A DNA stretch of 64,000 nucleotides from DALYLB01 sp964468345. GTDB lineage: Bacteria > Acidobacteriota > Blastocatellia > RBC074. The notes beneath the pieces are model-generated. The model had not been told where the DNA came from, did not search any database, and saw only the letters and a program-made list of their open reading frames with translations. Below, in pieces: positions 17,267 to 25,142 of this stretch (its first letter is position 1; each line of letters begins with the position of its first letter). The DNA is taken from assembly GCA_964468345.1 (NCBI GenBank), contig CAYXVZ010000008.1, forward strand, positions 62,001-126,000, given 5' to 3'. Both the position numbers and the translations under genes were made by a program.

Positions 17267-18803
17267 CATTGCGGATCACGCGCCAATCGCCCGAAGGATC
17301 GAGCTTCACGTTATTTACCCGGTCGCGCCGGACGACGATCGTGGACGGGTGCCAGAGATAAATCTGCGGCAATTCGTCGGAGAGCGTTTTCTGGATCTGG
17401 GAATACATCGCCTTTGCGCGATCCTGTGGCGCCAGGGGCGCCTCGTCGATCAGCTTGTCGATAACTGGATTGTTATAGCGGGACCGGTTTTGTCCATTGG
17501 GCGGAATCGACCTTGAGCTATAGACGAATTTGAAAATATCCGTGCTTTGATTGCCGCCCACCAGCGTGTTGAGATAAAGCTGGAAGGCTCCGTCCGTCAT
17601 ATCCTGTGTGAGTTTTTGCCGCTCCAGGGGCTGCAGCTCGAGTTCGATGCCGATCCGTCGCAGTTGTTCCTGTATGGCTTCTCCTGTCTTGCGTGCAATC
17701 GAGAGAGTGGATGTTTTCAGCGTAAGCTTGAATCGTTTCCCCTGCTGATCCGGCTTCCCGGCGGCATCGAGCAGTTGTTTGGCGCGGTCAGGGTTATATG
17801 CGTACACCGTCGCGCCGGGCTCAAAGGCCCACTGACTGGGGGGGAGGATGCTGCTCGCCGGGCGGGCCTGCCCGCGAAGCACATCGCGAATGATCGCGTC
17901 GCGGTCAATTCCATAAGCCAATGCCTGCCGGATCCGCACGTCCTTCAGGATCGGATCGCTAAGGTTGATGCCGAGATGAGAGATGTTCGTGCCGTCGATC
18001 AAATCGACCTTCACGCCGGGAGCCTTTTGCAGTCCTTCCACTGTGACAGGATCGAAATCCGCATTGATTGCCAGATCCGCCGATCCCTTTCGAATCTCAC
18101 TCTCTCTTGTGCTGTTATCCGGCACGATTCGAATCGAAAGCCGTCCCACCGAGGGAGCCCCCTCGAAATACTCCTTGTTCGCGTCCAGAACGATTTCCTG
18201 ATCCTCGCGATAAAAATCGAACTTGAAAGGCCCTGTCCCAACGGGTTGCTTCGCTTGTTGCTCGCCCAATCCCTCGGGAATGATTCCTACCGGAATGATC
18301 AAATTCGGCAGGCTGGGGCACGGAGCGTTGCAGCGAAAAATGACTCCCATCGGATTGTTCGGCGAAACCTCAATGGAAGAAAGAACTTGCGCAAGTTCCG
18401 CCTTTTTGGCGGACACAAATCCCTTGGCAAGCATGGTCTCGAATGTATATTTGACATCCGCCGCCGAAAGCAGCCGGCCATTGTGAAACTTGATTTTGGG
18501 CCGAAGGTAGAAGGTGAATGTGCGCTGGTCCGGGGAAGGATCGATCCGTTCCGCGAGGTCCGGCACCGGGTTGAATTTGTCGTCCTTGCGCGTGAGGCTG
18601 TTGAAGACGAGTTGCCGGATGCGCTCCGCCGCGGAGTCCGAACTCACGCGCGGGTCGAAGGTCTCGACCTTCTTTTCGAGCAAAACGGTCATGCCATCGC
18701 CGGCGGCGCCACGGCAGCCAGGCAACAGCCCCAGCGAAATCAGCAATAGAAGGGAAACCAAGGAGCGGCGGTGAAGCAGGCGGTTCGGGAAAGAATTTTT
18801 CAT
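17247..18803 (-). CDS. ABC transporter substrate-binding lipoprotein, family 5 (oligopeptide/nickel type)
   Basis: A periplasmic solute-binding protein of the SBP_bac_5 family. The start MKNSFPNRLLHRRSL is followed by a hydrophobic stretch and a lipobox LLPGC at about residues 26-30, so it is probably lipid-anchored. Family signs are FDPRVSSDSAAERIRQLVFN, FHNGRLLSAADVKYTFE and ALAYGIDRDAIIRDVL. No permease or ATPase genes are next to it. It is the last gene of a minus-strand group with an ECF sigma factor, an anti-sigma protein and a Spy-like protein, seven bases after the last of these, so it may be part of an envelope-stress regulon. Ligand unknown. Confidence 0.88.
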   Translation of the reverse strand: MKNSFPNRLLHRRSLVSLLLLISLGLLPGCRGAAGDGMTVLLEKKVETFDPRVSSDSAAERIRQLVFNSLTRKDDKFNPVPDLAERIDPSPDQRTFTFYLRPKIKFHNGRLLSAADVKYTFETMLAKGFVSAKKAELAQVLSSIEVSPNNPMGVIFRCNAPCPSLPNLIIPVGIIPEGLGEQQAKQPVGTGPFKFDFYREDQEIVLDANKEYFEGAPSVGRLSIRIVPDNSTRESEIRKGSADLAINADFDPVTVEGLQKAPGVKVDLIDGTNISHLGINLSDPILKDVRIRQALAYGIDRDAIIRDVLRGQARPASSILPPSQWAFEPGATVYAYNPDRAKQLLDAAGKPDQQGKRFKLTLKTSTLSIARKTGEAIQEQLRRIGIELELQPLERQKLTQDMTDGAFQLYLNTLVGGNQSTDIFKFVYSSRSIPPNGQNRSRYNNPVIDKLIDEAPLAPQDRAKAMYSQIQKTLSDELPQIYLWHPSTIVVRRDRVNNVKLDPSGDWRVIRNATLNGK

Positions 18804-18810
18804 CGAAGGC

Positions 18811-19209
18811 TTATTGTTTCTTTTTTTCTTCTGCAGCGGCTTTCTCGCGTTTTTCGTCGATAGCCCGGGTCCATTTCTCAAATGCAATCTTCTGGTCTGC
18901 ATTCAGAAGCTCGTTGATTCGCCCGCGTGTGGCCAGCCGAATTGTCTCGTGCTTCGGTCGGTACTCATTCTTCAGTTCGCTGTGCTGCCGGAACGATTCT
19001 TCCAGTATTTTGTAGATCTCGCCTTTCTGCGACGGTTCCAGGTGCAGCGTGGCGCCCAACTCGTCCGAAATTTCCCCCACCGTTTTAAATGGCGCGGGAA
19101 TCTGGGGTTTCATATACAGGTATTGCCCGGATGCGCCCACAATGGCGCCAAAGAAAAACGTGGTCAACACCAGCAGCCAGGCTTTATGCTTGTTTGTGAC
19201 GGTTGCCAT
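18811..19209 (-). CDS. Spy/CpxP-like membrane-anchored periplasmic protein
   Basis: 132 residues: a short basic N-terminus, one membrane segment (AWLLVLTTFFFGAIVGASG) and a helical periplasmic part with the heptad-like pattern and LNADQKIAFEKW motif typical of Spy/CpxP/periplasmic stress sensors, which usually carry LTxxQ motifs. It ends in a Lys/Glu-rich tail. In sigma-factor clusters such proteins often act as metal or misfolding sensors or as chaperones. It lies between the anti-sigma gene and the solute-binding lipoprotein with gaps of eight and seven bases. The assignment is from pattern, not from a strong motif. Confidence 0.65.
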   Translation of the reverse strand: MATVTNKHKAWLLVLTTFFFGAIVGASGQYLYMKPQIPAPFKTVGEISDELGATLHLEPSQKGEIYKILEESFRQHSELKNEYRPKHETIRLATRGRINELLNADQKIAFEKWTRAIDEKREKAAAEEKKKQ

Positions 19210-19217
19210 AATCGCCC

Positions 19218-19679
19218 CTATTCGTAGAGATTTGAAGATGTCTTTCGGGGGGCGTCGGAAGCACTGCCGATCAATTCTTCCACCGAATTCGGGTCAACGT
19301 CCTGGGCTTCATGATCCACCAGGTCCGGCCGGGCAAAGCTTCCGGATAGGTTCGGGCGGGACCACTCCAGGCTCACTGCAATTACGAGAATCGCGACCGC
19401 GCCCAGTGCCGTGATCCATCCGCGCAAGCCCACAATCGCGGCTTCCCATGAACTGACGCCTTGCTCGCGCATCTCATGAATCCGGTTTTTCAATCGATTC
19501 ATCCAGAAAGGCGACGGCTCCATTTCCATTCCCTGCTGTGACAGCAGGGAATGGATCACGCGCTCGTCGCTTAGGTTTGCGCGGCATTCAAAACAGGATT
19601 CGGTGTGACGAATGACGTCTTCCGAGAGCCGGCCGGTGTTGTGAAACCTGATTGCTTGAAGTACTTCCTTGCAGTTCAT
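19218..19679 (-). CDS. Putative zinc-finger anti-sigma factor
   Basis: Short N-terminal domain with CKEV and HTESCFECR, the His-x3-Cys-x2-Cys pattern of ZAS (zf-HC2) anti-sigma factors, then one membrane segment (ITALGAVAILVIAVSL, about residue 95) and a periplasmic Asp/Ser-rich tail. It directly follows the ECF sigma gene, the usual arrangement for a sigma/anti-sigma pair; it should hold the sigma factor at the membrane until a signal. GGAAG nine bases before ATG 19679 favours that start over the ATG two codons upstream. Confidence 0.8.
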   Translation of the reverse strand: MNCKEVLQAIRFHNTGRLSEDVIRHTESCFECRANLSDERVIHSLLSQQGMEMEPSPFWMNRLKNRIHEMREQGVSSWEAAIVGLRGWITALGAVAILVIAVSLEWSRPNLSGSFARPDLVDHEAQDVDPNSVEELIGSASDAPRKTSSNLYE

Positions 19680-19707
19680 GATCATCTACTTCCTTCGTTG
19701 ACAGTCC

Positions 19708-20418
19708 TCAGGAATTTTCCTCAGTCTCTTGGGCGCGAGATTTTTTGGATGCCTTCCGTGTTTCGCTCAGTTGAATCCGGGCCAAAGCGCGCCGCAGCGC
19801 ATGTCTTGCGCGAAACGCGCGAATCTTTACCTTCGCTTCCGACCAGCCCAGCATGGCCGCGATTTCTCTTACCGTATTATTTTCCGCATGAAGCAGCGTT
19901 ACGATTGTGCGGTCTTCCGCCGAGAGTTTGGCAAGCAGCTTTTCGGAGATCTCCGCGGCGCGCTCTTTCTCCGCTTCGTTGAAATGGATTCGGAACGACG
20001 TCGACGCAAGCTTGTTCTCCAGCCAGGATTCATCGTCGTCCGAGAGGTCCGTGATCAGGGATTCGCTTCGCTTTTTCCTTCGCCTCAGTTCGTCATAGCA
20101 GTTGTTGACCGCAATTTTCGCGACCCATTGCTCGAAAGATGCGCCGCGCCGATAACTGGAGAGCGAAAAGAAGGCCTTTGCGAATGTCTCCTGGGCGATG
20201 TCTTCGACAGTTTCCTGATTTCGGAAAAAGTGGCGGGCGATCGAAAAGACCCGGCGGCTGTGGCGGCGCACGAGAATCTCGTAGGAAGCCTCGTTTCCCG
20301 CCAGGGTTTCCTCGATGAGCTGGTCGTCGGTCAATTCAACATTCGCCTCAATCGCCGGTATTTCGCGAGGCGCAGACTTGGCGGCCCGTCCCGTGGAAGC
20401 AGGCTGTGCGTTGGACAT
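19708..20418 (-). CDS. RNA polymerase ECF sigma factor
   Basis: Extracytoplasmic-function sigma factor. Region 2 is clear (LIEETLAGNEASYEILVRRH, then RNQETVEDIAQETFAKAF and the -10-recognising WVAKIAVNNCYDELRRR); region 4 is SAEDRTIVTLLHAENNTVREIAAMLG with helix SEAKVKIRAFRARHAL. There is an N-terminal extension of about 35 residues before region 2; I start at ATG 20418, but no good ribosome-binding site is visible and the frame is open far upstream, so the start is uncertain. It is followed by the zinc anti-sigma gene and transcribed away from the XRE/ImmA pair. Confidence 0.9.
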   Translation of the reverse strand: MSNAQPASTGRAAKSAPREIPAIEANVELTDDQLIEETLAGNEASYEILVRRHSRRVFSIARHFFRNQETVEDIAQETFAKAFFSLSSYRRGASFEQWVAKIAVNNCYDELRRRKKRSESLITDLSDDDESWLENKLASTSFRIHFNEAEKERAAEISEKLLAKLSAEDRTIVTLLHAENNTVREIAAMLGWSEAKVKIRAFRARHALRRALARIQLSETRKASKKSRAQETEENS

Positions 20419-20584
20419 GCCCAGGCTTTTCGACAGAGTTTGTGCCAGCGGAATTGACCTTCTTTCTTGGATTTGAGTACAGGCGAAGATATTAGCACAC
20501 CTCGCATTTTCATCAACTGTACAGGCTACAAGAGGCTCTTCAAATAATGGAATCATCCACCATATCTTGCGTATTGCCGCCGTC

Positions 20585-20602
20585 TGTTGCAAATTTGCAA
20601 CA
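20585..20602. promoter_or_regulatory. Perfect 18-bp palindrome (candidate operator) upstream of the XRE/ImmA pair
   Basis: TGTTGCAAATTTGCAACA is a perfect palindrome with no spacer in the 311-base gap between the divergent ECF sigma and XRE-family genes. It lies a few bases before a plausible plus-strand promoter: TTGCGC (20608-20613), 18 bases, TATCGT (20632-20637). It is the kind of site an XRE-family dimer would bind. Copies of TATCTTGCG flank it on both sides. The rest of the gap holds nothing else that I can recognise. Confidence 0.55.
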
Positions 20603-20729
20603 GTATCTTGCGCCTGCAAGGCCAAGCATGCTATCGTAGCGCTAATTTGAAGGGAATCAAGGTCTGGAGACGGGACATGCAAATGAAAAGTTTCCCGAGC
20701 CGGATTTCGCAAGAGAGAAAGGAAAAATC

Positions 20730-21137
20730 GTGGAAGAGAACGCATCTGTAAATGTCGGAGAACTGGGCAACCATATCAAGCGGAAAAGGGAATCGGAGCG
20801 CCTTTCGCTGCGCGCGGTGGCAAAACAGACGCAGGTGAGCGCCTCTACGCTTTCCCGAATTGAAAACGGCACAGGTATTCCGGATACGCCGACCCTGACC
20901 CGACTGGCCCGCTGGTTGAATATTCCGTTTGAAAGAATTGTCGGCGCCGGAACCGCCGCCGAAGGACTGATCACTTATTACCCGCAGGAATCTCTGCCGG
21001 ATATTGTTGCAGCCCATCTACGAGGCGATCCGAATTTGACGCCTGAAAATGCGCGCGCGCTGGAAGAAGTGTTCCGTGTCGCCTATAAGGAATTGAGCGG
21101 ATCCCGAAAGGCCGCAGCCGCCCGCCCGGGGGAATAA
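20730..21137 (+). CDS. XRE-family helix-turn-helix transcriptional regulator
   Basis: 135 residues with a typical HTH_3 domain at about residues 10-65 (LGNHIKRKRESERLSLRAVA, then VSASTLSRIENGTGIPDTPTL). The GTG start has AAAGGA upstream. The C-terminal half is a short helical region that includes NARALEEVFRVAYKEL and probably dimerises or contacts the partner. Its TAA overlaps the ATG of the next gene by one base, the classic layout of an XRE regulator with an ImmA/IrrE-type metalloprotease that inactivates it. A perfect palindrome lies about 130 bases upstream. Confidence 0.88.
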   Translation: MEENASVNVGELGNHIKRKRESERLSLRAVAKQTQVSASTLSRIENGTGIPDTPTLTRLARWLNIPFERIVGAGTAAEGLITYYPQESLPDIVAAHLRGDPNLTPENARALEEVFRVAYKELSGSRKAAAARPGE

Positions 21138-21730
21138 TGCCCCCCTCAAAATCGTTCAGTATCTATAGTTCAGAATACTTACCGCCCGTCAGCATAGGCC
21201 GCTGGCGGGCGTTTGAGCGCGTCGGCCTGCAGATCCGCAGCTTTGCCGGCGTTGGAATTCATGCGCGCCTGGATCCGCTCGAACTGGCGCGCATGCTGGA
21301 CCTGCGTGTTGTGACCCTGGATGATCTCAAGGGGCTTTCGGCAGCCGCGCGCGATCTGCTGACCAAGGGGTCGGCTTGGTCTGGCGGGGCAACGACCAAA
21401 TTGCCGGATGGCTCGCACATCATTATTCTGAATCCAGCCCATAGCGCCGGACGCCGCGCCGCAACACTGATGGAAGAAATCTCCCACATCCTTCTTGGCC
21501 ACAAGCCGACGATCATCAACTCCCAACTCGATGCGGGGCGCGATTTCGATCCCATCAAAGAGACCGAGGCTTACGGCGTCGGCGCGGCCGCGCTGCTGCC
21601 GTATATTGCGTTGAAAGAAAGCCTGGCTGCAGGCCAGGCTTTTCGAACAATTGCTCATCGATTCGGTGTATCGATTCCGATGGTCGGATATCGATCCAAA
21701 GGACTGAAGCTCGATCCGCGTCCCTCGTAA
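21137..21730 (+). CDS. ImmA/IrrE-type metallopeptidase (DUF955) with altered zinc motif
   Basis: 197 residues. The family core is seen as RAATLMEEISHILLGH around residue 113. In normal ImmA/IrrE proteins this is HExxH; here the first His is Glu (EEISH), while the catalytic Glu, second His and the downstream LLGH are kept, so zinc binding may differ or be lost. Upstream features SIGRWRAFERVG and LARMLDLRVVTLDDL also match DUF955 proteins. The gene is coupled to the XRE regulator by a one-base stop/start overlap. Likely role: partner or protease of that regulator in a stress switch; the inducing signal is unknown. Confidence 0.8.
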   Translation: MPPSKSFSIYSSEYLPPVSIGRWRAFERVGLQIRSFAGVGIHARLDPLELARMLDLRVVTLDDLKGLSAAARDLLTKGSAWSGGATTKLPDGSHIIILNPAHSAGRRAATLMEEISHILLGHKPTIINSQLDAGRDFDPIKETEAYGVGAAALLPYIALKESLAAGQAFRTIAHRFGVSIPMVGYRSKGLKLDPRPS

Positions 21731-21763
21731 ACCAACTTGACCGAACCTTGGAGAATTAGAGAT

Positions 21764-22420
21764 ATGAAGACTTCAATTCATGGCGTGTTCTGTGCGCTGG
21801 CATGTTTTCTGGTGATCTTCCTGGCTTGCTCCACTGCCATTGCTCAGGAGAAAGCCGCTGCGGACAAAGGGGTATTGACAGCGGACGAGCGCACAGAGGC
21901 CATCAAATACTTTGAAGAGACCCGGAAAGCTTTTGTGGACTCGTTGAAAGGGGTCAGAGAAGCGCAGTGGAAATTTAGAGCCGGACCGGATCGCTGGTCC
22001 ATTGCGGAAGTTGCCGAGCACATCGCCATCAGCGAAGAAACCATCTTTAACCTTATCGCCAAGCAGGTCCTGTCCATGCCAGCCGCGCCTGACAAACGCG
22101 AGGCCGTGAAAGGCAAGGAGAAAATGCTGAGGGCAAGTCTGACGAACCGAAGCGTCAAAGTGCAGGCGCCTGAAATGCTCAAACCCACTAATCGATGGGC
22201 CACACGCGAAGAACTCATCAAGGCTTTCAACGAGAGCCGTGACCGTACCATCAATTACATCAAGACCACACAGGATGAACTCCGCATCCATTTCATGCCG
22301 CATCCGGTGTTCAAAGACCTTGACGGCTATCAATGGCTCTTTCTGATTTCCGGCCACAGCGCCCGTCATACCGATCAGATCAATGAAGTTAAGCATGACG
22401 AGAAGTATCCCAAGGCCTGA
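21764..22420 (+). CDS. Exported DinB-family protein
   Basis: A signal peptide (MKTSIHGVFCALACFLVIFL, cleavage probably after AIAQ) precedes a DinB-like four-helix bundle: WSIAEVAEHIAISEE holds the first His and LISGHSARHTDQI the other two, the usual three-His metal site. Most DinB proteins are cytosolic and linked to thiol-dependent detoxification; exported ones are common in Acidobacteria and Bacteroidetes and of unknown function. 218 residues. An in-frame codon nine upstream is open but the signal peptide points to ATG 21764. It follows ImmA after 33 bases and is closed by a strong hairpin. Confidence 0.82.
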   Translation: MKTSIHGVFCALACFLVIFLACSTAIAQEKAAADKGVLTADERTEAIKYFEETRKAFVDSLKGVREAQWKFRAGPDRWSIAEVAEHIAISEETIFNLIAKQVLSMPAAPDKREAVKGKEKMLRASLTNRSVKVQAPEMLKPTNRWATREELIKAFNESRDRTINYIKTTQDELRIHFMPHPVFKDLDGYQWLFLISGHSARHTDQINEVKHDEKYPKA

Positions 22421-22429
22421 ATAACCAGA

Positions 22430-22456
22430 ATAGGCGCTCGCGTTGCGAGCGCCTAT
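22430..22456 (+). terminator. Hairpin after the DinB-like gene
   Basis: ATAGGCGCTCGC (22430-22441) and GCGAGCGCCTAT (22445-22456), 12 bp perfect with a three-base loop. Only a weak T-rich tail (ATTAAT) follows, so it may be a terminator or a 3' stabilising hairpin. Confidence 0.65.
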
Positions 22457-22476
22457 ATTAATGTACATAATATCCA

Positions 22477-22488
22477 TTATCAGACGCA
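22477..22488 (-). repeat. TGCGTCTGATAA intergenic motif, copy 2
   Basis: Present here as TTATCAGACGCA on the plus strand, in the gap between the DinB-like gene terminator and the LptF-LptG gene. Confidence 0.6.
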
Positions 22489-22495
22489 GTTGGTA

Positions 22496-22515
22496 TCTGA
22501 ATTCCTCTGAATTCC
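22496..22515. repeat. Tandem 10-bp repeat upstream of lptFG
   Basis: TCTGAATTCC occurs twice head to tail, followed by the palindrome CCTAGG. It lies about 60 bases before the permease start and may be a regulatory site; nothing else supports this. Confidence 0.45.
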
Positions 22516-22571
22516 TAGGAAAGTGAAAGCAAACTCTTAAGCCCCTTGCCCTGACGGACTTGACGCGATAT

Positions 22572-24962
22572 ATGGGTATGATGAGTCGAATGAAGGTCAA
22601 AGGAAATTTCCTGCTCAATATTCTAGAAGAAGCGCTGCCGTTCACCTTGCTTGCGTTTATCATTCTGACAACGCTGGTATTCGTGCAGCAGGCGGGAAAA
22701 TATTCCGAGATTACGCTTTCATTCCAAACCTCGCCCACGATCGTTCGTCAGTTTTTGATCAGTCTGTTGCCTGGAATCATCGTCATCACAATGCCGGTGT
22801 CCTTGCTGCTGGGAACGATCATCACATGCAGCCGGCTTTCCTCGGACAATGAATTGACCGCGGCGCAATCGCTGGGAATCAGCCAGATCCGGCTGTCAAT
22901 TCCCTTTCTGGTCCTCGGGATTACCGGGACCCTGATCACGGGGTACATGTCGGTCCGGGTTGCGCCCCTGGCGCTGAAGAAGCTCAAGGCGCTGCAGGCG
23001 CAGATCGTATTGCAGGGGGCGAACACGCAGATTCGGCCGCACACGTTCATCACCAGTTTTCCGGACCTTCTGTTGTATGTGCAGGATGTGGATCCCGCGA
23101 CCAATCAGTGGATCGGCGTTTTCGCCCTGCAGAATGACCAGGAGCGCGGAATAACGCGCTTGCTGACGGCGGAACGCGGGCAGTTTCGCATTTCGTCCAT
23201 CCCGTCGCTCAAGCTGGAAGCTGAACTCGACCGCGGCGTATCCCTGGAATACCAAAACCTCCCGGCCGCACCAGGAGAGCCGGGCCCCACAATTCAGGCG
23301 CGGTCGAATGCCGCCTCCGATTTTCAGAAGCTTTCGATCAAGCTGGCCGACAAAGAGAGCAATCCGGAGGCGGCATCGGCGCTGCGGTTGAATGAAATGA
23401 CCTTGCGGGAACTGAACCGCATTGCGACCACTGCGCCGACGCCGAAAGAACGCATTCAGGCCATTGCCGAGTGGCATCGTCGATTCGCCTTTCCTTTCGC
23501 CTGTCTCATTTTGACGGCGCTGACCTTCATCACATCGATTCAGGGCCGCCAGTTCTCAACCAGGCCGCGGACAGTAGTCGCGATTTTGTTCATCGCCATG
23601 GCGTACTATCTGTTATTGATCATCGGGCAAAACGTGGCCTCTTCCGGAAGACTGCCGGCCTGGATCAGCGCCTGGTTTGCCAATGTTCTGGGAGCTCTGC
23701 TCGCGCTGCGCGCGATTATCACCAATCGCATGCCAATTCCCTTTCTGATGAGTTGGGCGACGGGACGCGGGCGAGCCGGCGCGAAAAAGACGCCGTCGGA
23801 GAAATCCGCGCCGAGCGATGCGCCGGCCGCGTCCTTTCTGGGCGGCATGCGCCTTGGCATTTTCAACCTGATCAGCCTTTTGCTGCTGAGCGAGATCGCG
23901 AAATTCTACTTGATCGCCGTCCTCGCTCTGGTTGCGACCTCTATTATCTTTACGCTTTTCGATCTTATTCCGGCGATTATCCGATCGGGGACTTCGCTTT
24001 TGTATGCCGGCTCCTATCTGGCCTATCTGGCGCCGCAACTGGCGTATGTTGTCTCTCCGTTCTCTTTGCTGGTGGGATTACTGATGGGGCTGAGCGTCCT
24101 GGGCCGCACGAATCAGCTCGTCGCCATCGCGGGGGCCGGCCAGGGGAAGTTGCGGATCATAACTTCATCCTTATTCATCGCCGTGCTGATCGCCGGTGGA
24201 TTGTGGACCCTGTCGAACTATATTTTGCCGTTTACGAATCGTGAGCAGGATGTCCGCTATCAGAAGATCAAAGGCCGGCAGTTGGAACAGACCACAATTG
24301 CATTTGGCAAGAAATGGGTATACGGCAGGAACAATACGATCTACAGCTATCAGCGCATCGAGCCCGATAACACGCTGGTGAATACCTCGGTCTATCATCT
24401 GACGCGCGGCCGCGGAGTGCTCGATACGGCAATTCACTTCAAAAAAGCCATACAGAATTCCGAGAAGATCTGGGAGCCTATCGATGGATTCGCCGAGGTC
24501 ATCGGGGACAATCTCAGCATTCAGCGCATGACCCTGGCCGAGCGCCCGCATATCCTGACGATCGACGACGGCGCGGGACTTTTCAAGCGCACGGTCAATC
24601 AGTCGAGCAAAATGAGCGAGTGGGATCTTCGCTTTTACATCTCCCAGCTTAAAAGCATCGGCATCGCCACGCTTGAGCTGCAGATCGACCTGAATAAGCG
24701 CCTGGCTTTTCCATTCTCCTGTCTTACGCTGGCGGTATTGGCGATTCCGTTTATCTCTATCAAGCAATCCCGCAGATCCAGTCCGCTGGTGAGCGTCGCC
24801 CTCAGCGTTGGGATCGGTCTTGTCTTCTGGCTCCTGATGACATTCTTCGAGGCGGCAGGCAAACAAAGCAGTTTGCCTGTCAGCATCGCCGTCTGGGCTC
24901 CCCAGATCCTATTCGGAGCGATTGGTCTTTATCTGAATTTCTTCCGCTATCGAAAACAATAA
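22572..24962 (+). CDS. Fused LptF-LptG lipopolysaccharide export permease
   Basis: About 796 residues holding two complete LptF/LptG (YjgP/YjgQ) units in one chain; each is normally a separate 360-390-residue protein, and together with LptB2 they form the ABC transporter that extracts LPS from the inner membrane. Unit 1 (about 10-395) shows TLLAFIILTTLVFVQQ, SLLLGTIITCSRLSSDNEL and, after the periplasmic beta-jellyroll, WHRRFAFPFACLILTAL. Unit 2 (about 415-796) repeats it with FDLIPAIIRSG, SLLVGLLMGLSVLGRTNQL and DLNKRLAFPFSCLTLAVL. The linker is Lys/Ala/Pro-rich. Several in-frame starts (TTG 22560, ATG 22572, 22578, 22590) exist without a clear ribosome-binding site. No lptB, lptC or lptA is in the window. 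Confidence 0.9.
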   Translation: MGMMSRMKVKGNFLLNILEEALPFTLLAFIILTTLVFVQQAGKYSEITLSFQTSPTIVRQFLISLLPGIIVITMPVSLLLGTIITCSRLSSDNELTAAQSLGISQIRLSIPFLVLGITGTLITGYMSVRVAPLALKKLKALQAQIVLQGANTQIRPHTFITSFPDLLLYVQDVDPATNQWIGVFALQNDQERGITRLLTAERGQFRISSIPSLKLEAELDRGVSLEYQNLPAAPGEPGPTIQARSNAASDFQKLSIKLADKESNPEAASALRLNEMTLRELNRIATTAPTPKERIQAIAEWHRRFAFPFACLILTALTFITSIQGRQFSTRPRTVVAILFIAMAYYLLLIIGQNVASSGRLPAWISAWFANVLGALLALRAIITNRMPIPFLMSWATGRGRAGAKKTPSEKSAPSDAPAASFLGGMRLGIFNLISLLLLSEIAKFYLIAVLALVATSIIFTLFDLIPAIIRSGTSLLYAGSYLAYLAPQLAYVVSPFSLLVGLLMGLSVLGRTNQLVAIAGAGQGKLRIITSSLFIAVLIAGGLWTLSNYILPFTNREQDVRYQKIKGRQLEQTTIAFGKKWVYGRNNTIYSYQRIEPDNTLVNTSVYHLTRGRGVLDTAIHFKKAIQNSEKIWEPIDGFAEVIGDNLSIQRMTLAERPHILTIDDGAGLFKRTVNQSSKMSEWDLRFYISQLKSIGIATLELQIDLNKRLAFPFSCLTLAVLAIPFISIKQSRRSSPLVSVALSVGIGLVFWLLMTFFEAAGKQSSLPVSIAVWAPQILFGAIGLYLNFFRYRKQ

Positions 24963-25045
24963 GAAATTCTCGATGTGGAATAAAGGTTGCAAATCTTCCC
25001 TATTTTCACATTTGTCTTGAAAGATCCCTTTCATTTTTATTTACG

Positions 25046-25057
25046 TTATCAGACGCA
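25046..25057 (-). repeat. TGCGTCTGATAA intergenic motif, copy 3
   Basis: TTATCAGACGCA on the plus strand, preceded by CG as in copy 4; it lies in the gap between the convergent lptFG and FG-GAP genes. Confidence 0.6.
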
Positions 25058-25085
25058 ATAAATTATCCACTGCAGAAAATAATAA

Positions 25086-25118
25086 ACCCGAAGCAAGTCA
25101 GAGAGACCTGCTTCGGGT
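25086..25118 (-). terminator. Terminator of the FG-GAP protein gene
   Basis: ACCCGAAGCA (25086-25095) pairs with TGCTTCGGGT (25109-25118). Read on the minus strand, the stem is followed by TTATTATTTT, a good T-run, so it should stop the minus-strand gene. Confidence 0.75.
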
Positions 25119-25142
25119 GAAAGTGGATAGAGTGTTAAGCGA

